Below are positions 6,472 through 11,642 of a stretch of 11,642 nucleotides of DNA, in pieces. The notes under the pieces were generated by a model, which saw only the letters and a list, made by a program, of their open reading frames with translations, was not told where the DNA came from and did not search any database. How positions within the stretch are numbered: position 1 is the stretch's first letter; each line of letters begins with the position of its first letter. This DNA is from Bacillota bacterium (lineage in GTDB: Bacteria; Bacillota; Clostridia; Christensenellales; CAG-138), in assembly GCA_023416895.1 (NCBI GenBank), contig JAEZGQ010000081.1, positions 1-11,642 of the forward strand, given 5' to 3'. Made by a program: the position numbers and the translations under genes.

Positions 6472-8742
6472 ATGGACGTTAAAAAACTGGTTGCGCAAAT
6501 GACGCTTGAGGAAAAAGCCTCACTTTGCTCCGGCCTTGATTTTTGGCATACGAAGCCCATCGAGCGCCTCAACGTACCTTCCGTAATGATGAGCGACGGA
6601 CCGCATGGCCTTCGCAAACAGGATGAACGTGCCGATCACCTTGCGGTGAACGAAAGCATCGAGGCGGTCTGCTTTCCGGCCGGCAGTGCTATGGCGGCGT
6701 CCTTCGATACGGAGCTTTTTCATACGCTGGGCGACGCGCTTGGCGCCTCCTGTCAGGCGGAAAAATTGGCGCTCGTGCTCGGCCCCGCCATCAACATCAA
6801 GCGTTCGCCGCTTTGCGGGCGCAATTTTGAGTATTTGAGCGAAGACCCCTACCTTGCGGGTCAGGCTGCCGCGGCCTACATCAAAGGCGTGCAGGCACAT
6901 AACGTTGGCGTGAGCGTAAAACACTATGCCGCCAACAGCCAGGAACACAGGCGCATGTCCTCAAGCTCCGAAATCGACGAGCGCACCATGCGCGAAATCT
7001 ACCTTGCTGCGTTTGAAACCGCCGTCAAGGAAGCGAAGCCTTGGACTGTTATGTGCTCCTACAACCGCATCAACGGCACCTACGCTTCCGAAAACAAACT
7101 GTATTTGACCGATATTCTTCGCGGCGAGTGGGGCTTTGACGGTTTTGTGGTAAGCGACTGGGGCGCGGTTTCCGACCGCGTAAAGGGCGTTGAAGCCGGG
7201 CTCGACCTTGAAATGCCGGCATCCCGCGGCGTTAACGACGCAAAAATCGTAAAGGCCGTAAAGGAAGGCAGGCTTGACGAGAACTATGTTGACCTTGCTG
7301 CGGAAAACATCCTCAACATCGTTTACAAATATGTGGAAAATGCCAAGCCGGATACCGTTTGGGACAAAGAGCAGCAGCATGAATTGAGCGCGAAGATCGC
7401 AGAGGAGTGCATGGTGCTTTTGAAGAACGAAGGCGGCATCCTTCCTCTTAACAAGAGCGACGAAATCGCCTTCATCGGCGAGTTTGCCAAATGCCCTCGT
7501 TTTCAGGGAGGTGGCAGTTCACACATCCGCTGTTTCAAAACCACGAGCGCGCTTGAGGCGGCTGAGGGTTATCCCAAGGTTCGCTACGCCAAAGGTTTTG
7601 ATATCGAAACTGATACAACTTCAGAGACGCTTCTCAAAGAAGCGGAGGAACTTGCAAAAAGGTCGCATGTCGCAGTGGTGTTTGCAGGACTGCCGGATTC
7701 GTACGAGTCCGAAGGCTACGACAGGGTGCACATGCGCCTGCCGGAATGCCAAAACGAGCTCATCCGCCGCGTCGCAGCGTCAAACCCCAATACTGTGGTG
7801 GTGCTTCACAACGGTTCGCCCGTAGAAATGCCGTGGGTGAATGGTGTAAAGGGCATCCTTGAGGCATACCTCGGCGGGCAGGCTGTAGGCAAAGCGCTTG
7901 TTAGGGTTTTGTTCGGCGAGGCAAGCCCTTCTGGTAAGCTGCCGGAAACCTTCCCCTTAAAGCTTGAAGATAACCCTTCGTACCTGTTTTTCGGCGGAGA
8001 AAAAGACATTGCCGAATACCGCGAAGGCGTGTTTGTCGGCTATCGTTACTACGACAAAAAGAAAATGCAGGTGCTGTTCCCGTTTGGCCATGGTTTGTCT
8101 TATACATCCTTTGCATACTCCAATTTGCGTTTCAGCAAAAAGGAAATGACTGAGCATGAAACCCTTACCGTTTCCGTGGACGTTACAAACACCGGAAAGG
8201 TGTTTGGCAAGGAAGTGGTTCAGCTTTACGTTGCCGACAAGGAAAGCACCGTATTTCGCCCTGAAAAGGAGCTTAAGGGCTTTCAGAAGCTTGCACTGGC
8301 ACCGGGTGAAACCAAAACCGCCACGTTCACGCTTGATTCGCGTGCGCTCGCGTACTGGAACACCCAAATCCACGATTGGCATGTAGAAAGCGGCGCGTTT
8401 GATGTGCTGATCGGCACTTCCTCGCGCGATATTAGGTGTGGCGAAACCGTAAATGTGAGCTCTAACGTGCAGCTTCCCGTTACCTACACCATGGATAGCA
8501 TTTTCCTTGATATTTTTGGTAATCCGCGTGCAAAGGCGGCGATAAAACCCATGTTTGATGCCATTTTAGGCATTCTTGGGCCGCAAGAGGGCGAATCCTC
8601 CACCGCGCTTGAGGCGATTTCGCCCGAAATGATGGAAGCGATGCTTCGTTACATGCCGCTTCGTTGCGGTTTAAGCTTTGGCGGCGGCAGAATCAGCGAG
8701 GATCAACTAAACGCTTTGCTCGAACAACTCAATAGAGCATAG
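6472..8742 (+). CDS. GH3 beta-glucosidase (BglB-like), cytoplasmic
   Basis: The 756-residue enzyme should cleave non-reducing terminal beta-D-glucose from imported oligosaccharides or glucosides by a retaining mechanism. Domains in order: an N-terminal TIM-barrel opening with M-T-L-E-E-K-A-S-L-C-S-G; substrate-site K150-H151 in V-K-H-Y-A-A-N-S; catalytic nucleophile Asp229 in F-V-V-S-D-W-G; an alpha/beta sandwich domain with the likely acid/base Glu414 in E-S-E-G-Y-D-R; P-F-G-H-G-L-S-Y-T; and a fibronectin III-like domain (about 560-660). About 90 further residues (roughly 665-756) follow that I do not recognise as a named domain. No signal peptide is present, so it acts inside the cell. It begins 44 bases after the ATPase gene, probably on the same message. 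Exact specificity (beta-1,3, beta-1,4, aryl-glucoside, or another sugar such as xylose) cannot be fixed from the sequence. Confidence 0.93.
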   Translation: MDVKKLVAQMTLEEKASLCSGLDFWHTKPIERLNVPSVMMSDGPHGLRKQDERADHLAVNESIEAVCFPAGSAMAASFDTELFHTLGDALGASCQAEKLALVLGPAINIKRSPLCGRNFEYLSEDPYLAGQAAAAYIKGVQAHNVGVSVKHYAANSQEHRRMSSSSEIDERTMREIYLAAFETAVKEAKPWTVMCSYNRINGTYASENKLYLTDILRGEWGFDGFVVSDWGAVSDRVKGVEAGLDLEMPASRGVNDAKIVKAVKEGRLDENYVDLAAENILNIVYKYVENAKPDTVWDKEQQHELSAKIAEECMVLLKNEGGILPLNKSDEIAFIGEFAKCPRFQGGGSSHIRCFKTTSALEAAEGYPKVRYAKGFDIETDTTSETLLKEAEELAKRSHVAVVFAGLPDSYESEGYDRVHMRLPECQNELIRRVAASNPNTVVVLHNGSPVEMPWVNGVKGILEAYLGGQAVGKALVRVLFGEASPSGKLPETFPLKLEDNPSYLFFGGEKDIAEYREGVFVGYRYYDKKKMQVLFPFGHGLSYTSFAYSNLRFSKKEMTEHETLTVSVDVTNTGKVFGKEVVQLYVADKESTVFRPEKELKGFQKLALAPGETKTATFTLDSRALAYWNTQIHDWHVESGAFDVLIGTSSRDIRCGETVNVSSNVQLPVTYTMDSIFLDIFGNPRAKAAIKPMFDAILGILGPQEGESSTALEAISPEMMEAMLRYMPLRCGLSFGGGRISEDQLNALLEQLNRA

Positions 8743-8750
8743 CGGCGTGA

Positions 8751-8798
8751 AAGAAAGGCCGCGAACCTCCTTACGCGGCCTTTCTTGTTTTATTTTTT
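8751..8798 (+). terminator. Intrinsic terminator after the GH3 gene
   Basis: A perfect 13-base GC-rich stem (AAGAAAGGCCGCG at 8751-8763 pairing with 8774-8786) with a 10-base loop is followed by G, four Ts, A and six Ts (8788-8798). This is a textbook Rho-independent terminator, 8 bases past the GH3 stop. Its T-tract ends only 20 bases before the start of the next gene, and I see no convincing promoter in that gap, so the downstream genes may depend on read-through. Confidence 0.9.
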
Positions 8799-8804
8799 GT
8801 ACAG

Positions 8805-8813
8805 ACGGGGAAA
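8805..8813 (+). promoter_or_regulatory. Weak ribosome binding site of the GH94 gene
   Basis: GACGGGGAA is the only purine-rich stretch in front of the ATG at 8819 and is a poorer match than the sites of the transporter genes. It supports 8819 over an in-frame GTG at 8747, which would translate the terminator hairpin. Confidence 0.5.
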
Positions 8814-8818
8814 GTGCA

Positions 8819-11239
8819 ATGAAGTTTGGACATTTTGACGATGAGAAGCGGGAATATGTAATCCATACGCCCGCAACACCGCTTCCATGGATCAACTATC
8901 TTGGCAGCGAATCTTTTTTTGGACTCATATCAAACACGGGCGGCGGTTATTGCTTTTATCGGGACGCAAAGCTTTTGCGTCTTTTAAGGTACCGTTACAA
9001 CGGTGTACCGGCGGACATCGGCGGCAGGTTTTTTTATGTGAAGGAAGATGGAAAGCCCGCGTGGAGCCCCGCGTTTCATCCTTGCGACACGCCGCTTGAC
9101 GCTTATTCGTGCAGGCATGGCATGGGCTATACGGTGCTCGAGGGTGAAAAAGACGGGCTTGAAGCAAAACTTACGGTTTTTGTTCCCGTGGGAGAACGCT
9201 GCGAGGTGCAGTCCATCACGCTTAAAAACAATTCGTCACAGGAAAAAAGCTTCAAGCTTTACGGTGCGGTGGAATGGTGCCTTTGGAACGCGGTGGACGA
9301 TGCATCAAACTTCCAGCGCAACCTCAACATCGGCGAGGTCGAAATTGAGGGGAGCACGGTGTACCACAAAACCGAGTATCGCGAGCGCCGCGACCATTAC
9401 GCTTATTACGGCGTAAACGCACCAATTTCGGGCTTTGATACGGACCGCGATACCTTTTTGGGCAAATTTGCAGGCTTTAACGCACCCGCGGCAGTCGTCA
9501 ACGAAACAAGCTTTTCCTCCGTCGCACACGGTTGGTCACCTATCGCGGCGCTTCGGCTTGACGCAAAGCTTATGCCAAACGAGGAAAAAACGTTTGTTTT
9601 CGTGCTGGGTTATGGTCAAAACCCGCGTGATCAAAAATTTATCGCACCGAACGTCATAAGGAAGGACGAGGCAAGGCGCGTGCTCGGGAAATTCTCCACC
9701 GCGGAGGCCGTGGATCAAGCGCTTTTGGAGCTTGCGGCCTACTGGGACGGCCTTCTTACGCGCTTTTGCGTACAAAGCGGCGATGAGCGGCTCGACCGCA
9801 TGGTGAACGTGTGGAACCAGTACCAGTGCATGGTAACCTTCAACATGAGCCGCAGCGCTAGCTACTATGAAAGCGGCATGGGGCGTGGCATGGGCTTCCG
9901 CGACAGCTGTCAGGATCTTTTGGGGTTTGTGCATCTGGTGCCGGAGCGCGCGCGGGAGCGCATCATCGACATCGCCAGCATCCAGCGGCAGGACGGCAGC
10001 ACCTATCACCAATATCAGCCGCTCAACAAGCGCGGCAACAACGACGTGGGCTCCGGCTTCAACGACGACCCGCTGTGGCTTGTGGCCTGCACCTACGCTT
10101 ACATTGCCGAAACCGGAGATATGGCAATTCTTGACGAGCCTGTGCCCTTTGACAATGTAGCGGGCAGCGAGCAGCCCCTTTTGAAGCATTTAAAGCGAAG
10201 CGTGTATTTTACCATACAAAACAAGGGGCCGCACGGCTTGCCGCTCATTGGCAGGGCGGATTGGAACGATTGCCTCAACCTCAACTGTTTCTCGGAGGAG
10301 CCGGGCGAGAGCTTTCAAACGACGGCAAACTTCGAAAGCGGCGTAGCCGAAAGCGTATTTATCGCAGGCATGTTCGTAAAATACGCGAGGGAATATGCTG
10401 AGCTTTTAGAAAAGCTCGGGCGCGATTGTGAAGCCGAAGACGTGCTTGAAGAGGTGCGCGCCATGGAGCAGGCAGTGCTTTTGCATGGCTGGGATGGCGC
10501 ATGGTTCCTCCGCGCATACGACGCGTTTTCAAACAAGGTAGGTAGCCACGCCTGCGACGAAGGGCAAATTTTCATTGAACCGCAGGGCTTTTGCGTAATG
10601 GCTGGTATCGGCGTAAACGACGGCAAGGCACGCATGGCGCTTGATTCCGTGCGTGAAAGGCTTTGCGGCACCTATGGTGTGGAGCTTTTAACGCCCTGTT
10701 ACACGGTTTATCACAAGGAGCTTGGTGAGGTTTCCAGCTACCCGCCCGGCTACAAGGAAAACGGCTCGGTCTTCTGCCACAACAATCCATGGGTAAGCAT
10801 TGCGGAAACGAAGCTTAAAAACGGTGAGAACGCCTTTGACCTTTACCGGCGTACCTGCCCGGCATATTTAGAGGAAAAGAGCGAAGTGCGCCGCACGGAG
10901 CCTTACGTTTACGCACAAACGGTTGCCGCGCGAAGCTCCTTTAACGAGGGCGAAGCGAAAAACAGCTGGCTTACCGGTACCGCCGCATGGACGTTTGTCA
11001 ACGTGAGCCAGCACATTCTGGGCATTCAGCCTACGCTTGAAGGGCTTGCAGTACGCCCTTGTTTACCCGATGCGCTTTCAAATGTCGTCGTGGAGCGCGT
11101 GTATCGCGGCGCACGCATACGCATTCGCATTCGAAAGACCGGTGCGTACTCCCTAAAGGTGAATGGAGCCATGCTTCCGGGCGATGTAATCCCTTACAAT
11201 CCCAACCAAAAACAAATAGAGGCAGAGGTAACGATATGA
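8819..11239 (+). CDS. GH94 phosphorylase, probably cellobiose phosphorylase
   Basis: The 806-residue product matches cellobiose phosphorylases in length (about 810) and motifs. This enzyme converts cellobiose plus phosphate to alpha-D-glucose 1-phosphate and glucose in the cytoplasm, saving one ATP per disaccharide. Visible parts are an N-terminal beta-sandwich (about 1-290), then a helical linker and an (alpha/alpha)6 barrel. The barrel carries Y-Y-E-S-G-M-G-R-G-M-G-F-R-D (349-362; sugar-binding region), D-W-N-D (481-484, holding the expected catalytic Asp), F-C-H-N-N-P-W (652-658) and S-W-L-T-G-T-A-A-W (716-724, phosphate/active-site region). A C-terminal beta domain closes the protein. No signal peptide is seen. 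Cellodextrin phosphorylases are clearly longer; laminaribiose or other GH94 specificity cannot be excluded. The gene lies behind a terminator and overlaps the next gene by 4 bases (ATGA). Confidence 0.92.
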   Translation: MKFGHFDDEKREYVIHTPATPLPWINYLGSESFFGLISNTGGGYCFYRDAKLLRLLRYRYNGVPADIGGRFFYVKEDGKPAWSPAFHPCDTPLDAYSCRHGMGYTVLEGEKDGLEAKLTVFVPVGERCEVQSITLKNNSSQEKSFKLYGAVEWCLWNAVDDASNFQRNLNIGEVEIEGSTVYHKTEYRERRDHYAYYGVNAPISGFDTDRDTFLGKFAGFNAPAAVVNETSFSSVAHGWSPIAALRLDAKLMPNEEKTFVFVLGYGQNPRDQKFIAPNVIRKDEARRVLGKFSTAEAVDQALLELAAYWDGLLTRFCVQSGDERLDRMVNVWNQYQCMVTFNMSRSASYYESGMGRGMGFRDSCQDLLGFVHLVPERARERIIDIASIQRQDGSTYHQYQPLNKRGNNDVGSGFNDDPLWLVACTYAYIAETGDMAILDEPVPFDNVAGSEQPLLKHLKRSVYFTIQNKGPHGLPLIGRADWNDCLNLNCFSEEPGESFQTTANFESGVAESVFIAGMFVKYAREYAELLEKLGRDCEAEDVLEEVRAMEQAVLLHGWDGAWFLRAYDAFSNKVGSHACDEGQIFIEPQGFCVMAGIGVNDGKARMALDSVRERLCGTYGVELLTPCYTVYHKELGEVSSYPPGYKENGSVFCHNNPWVSIAETKLKNGENAFDLYRRTCPAYLEEKSEVRRTEPYVYAQTVAARSSFNEGEAKNSWLTGTAAWTFVNVSQHILGIQPTLEGLAVRPCLPDALSNVVVERVYRGARIRIRIRKTGAYSLKVNGAMLPGDVIPYNPNQKQIEAEVTI

Positions 11240-11642
11240 GCGAGTTTCCAAAAGGGTTTTTATGGGGCGCTGCTTGCGCATCCTACCAGTGTGAGGGCGC
11301 ATGGGATGAGGATGGTAAAGGCCCGAGCATTTGGGACGATTTTTGCCATGAAAAGGGGAACATTGTCGGCGACGATACAGGCGACATCGCGTGCGACACT
11401 TACCACCTTTATGAGGAAGACGCCGAGCTTATGCGGCAAATGAACATTAAGGTTTACCGCTTCTCTGTAAGCTGGCCGCGCGTCCTGCCCGAAGGCACAG
11501 GCAAAGTGAACGAGGCAGGGCTTGCCTATTACGACAGGCTGATCGATGCTCTCATCAAGCGCGGCATAGAGCCGTGGGTCACGCTTTATCATTGGGATTT
11601 GCCAAGCGCTCTTCAGCGCAAGGGCGGCTGGCTCAACCGCGA
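11236..11642 (+). CDS. GH1 beta-glucosidase or 6-phospho-beta-glucosidase, N-terminal fragment (3' end outside window)
   Basis: ATG at 11236 shares four bases with the GH94 stop (ATGA), and AGAGGT at 11224-11229 sits 6 bases upstream. The frame stays open to the window end, giving 135 residues plus two bases. GH1 hallmarks are clear: F-L-W-G-A-A-C-A-S-Y-Q-C-E-G-A (8-22, with glycone-binding Gln18), Y-R-F-S-V-S-W-P-R-V-L-P-E-G in the middle, and T-L-Y-H-W-D-L-P (116-123, with His119). Both catalytic glutamates lie beyond the window, so activity cannot be checked. GH1 includes beta-glucosidases and 6-phospho-beta-glucosidases; absence of any phosphotransferase genes and presence of an ABC importer favour the unphosphorylated type. 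Translational coupling to the phosphorylase gene implies they act on related substrates. Confidence 0.93.
   Translation, partial: MSEFPKGFLWGAACASYQCEGAWDEDGKGPSIWDDFCHEKGNIVGDDTGDIACDTYHLYEEDAELMRQMNIKVYRFSVSWPRVLPEGTGKVNEAGLAYYDRLIDALIKRGIEPWVTLYHWDLPSALQRKGGWLNR

Noticed and set aside
8747..8818. Upstream GTG start that would lengthen the GH94 protein by 24 residues
   Set aside because: The added stretch is the translated terminator hairpin and T-tract; the family N-terminus begins at the ATG at 8819.
11108..11136. Short repeated CGCAT/CGCATT units near the end of the GH94 gene
   Set aside because: They encode an alternating Arg-Ile strand in the C-terminal beta domain, are imperfect, and do not continue; coding constraint explains them.

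Overview
The window is one strand-uniform locus for uptake and cytoplasmic breakdown of beta-glucosides, most likely cellobiose or short beta-gluco-oligosaccharides, from a Gram-positive, Clostridia-like bacterium. Supporting this are strong AGGAGG-type ribosome binding sites, a lipoprotein signal (L-S-A-C) followed by a Pro/Thr/Glu-rich tether, moderately GC-rich coding sequence, and the enzyme set itself. A genus cannot be named from the sequence. Nine genes are visible, all on the plus strand, and the two at the ends are cut by the window.

Layout: 1-231 is the C-terminal end of a LacI-family regulator. The 108-base gap after it holds a perfect 13-base palindrome overlapping a -10-like hexamer, a GC-rich hairpin and a strong ribosome binding site. 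From 340 to 6427 lies a complete family-5 (Opp/Dpp-type) ABC importer: lipoprotein binding protein, two permeases and two ATPases. A large stem-loop separates the binding-protein gene from the first permease gene. A GH3 beta-glucosidase gene (6472-8742) follows and ends at a clear intrinsic terminator. Beyond it are a GH94 cellobiose-phosphorylase-type gene (8819-11239) and, overlapping it by 4 bases, the start of a GH1 beta-glucosidase gene that runs off the window.

How it fits together: by context and by analogy with family-5 importers known to carry oligosaccharides (for example the cellobiose/laminaribiose system of Thermotoga maritima, which also neighbours a GH3 gene), the importer probably carries a beta-glucoside rather than a peptide. 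None of the three enzymes shows a signal peptide in the visible sequence, so breakdown should be cytoplasmic. GH94 would phosphorolyse cellobiose to glucose 1-phosphate and glucose, while GH3 and GH1 would hydrolyse other linkages, longer chains or aryl/alkyl glucosides. The upstream LacI-type protein is the obvious candidate for substrate-responsive control.

This is a recognisable type of sugar-utilisation locus and I see no wholly new system. The less ordinary points are an insertion of about 150 residues in the outer loop of the second permease, a short second ATPase lacking the usual C-terminal domain, a C-terminal extension on the GH3 enzyme, and three RNA/DNA structures that may tune expression across the cluster.
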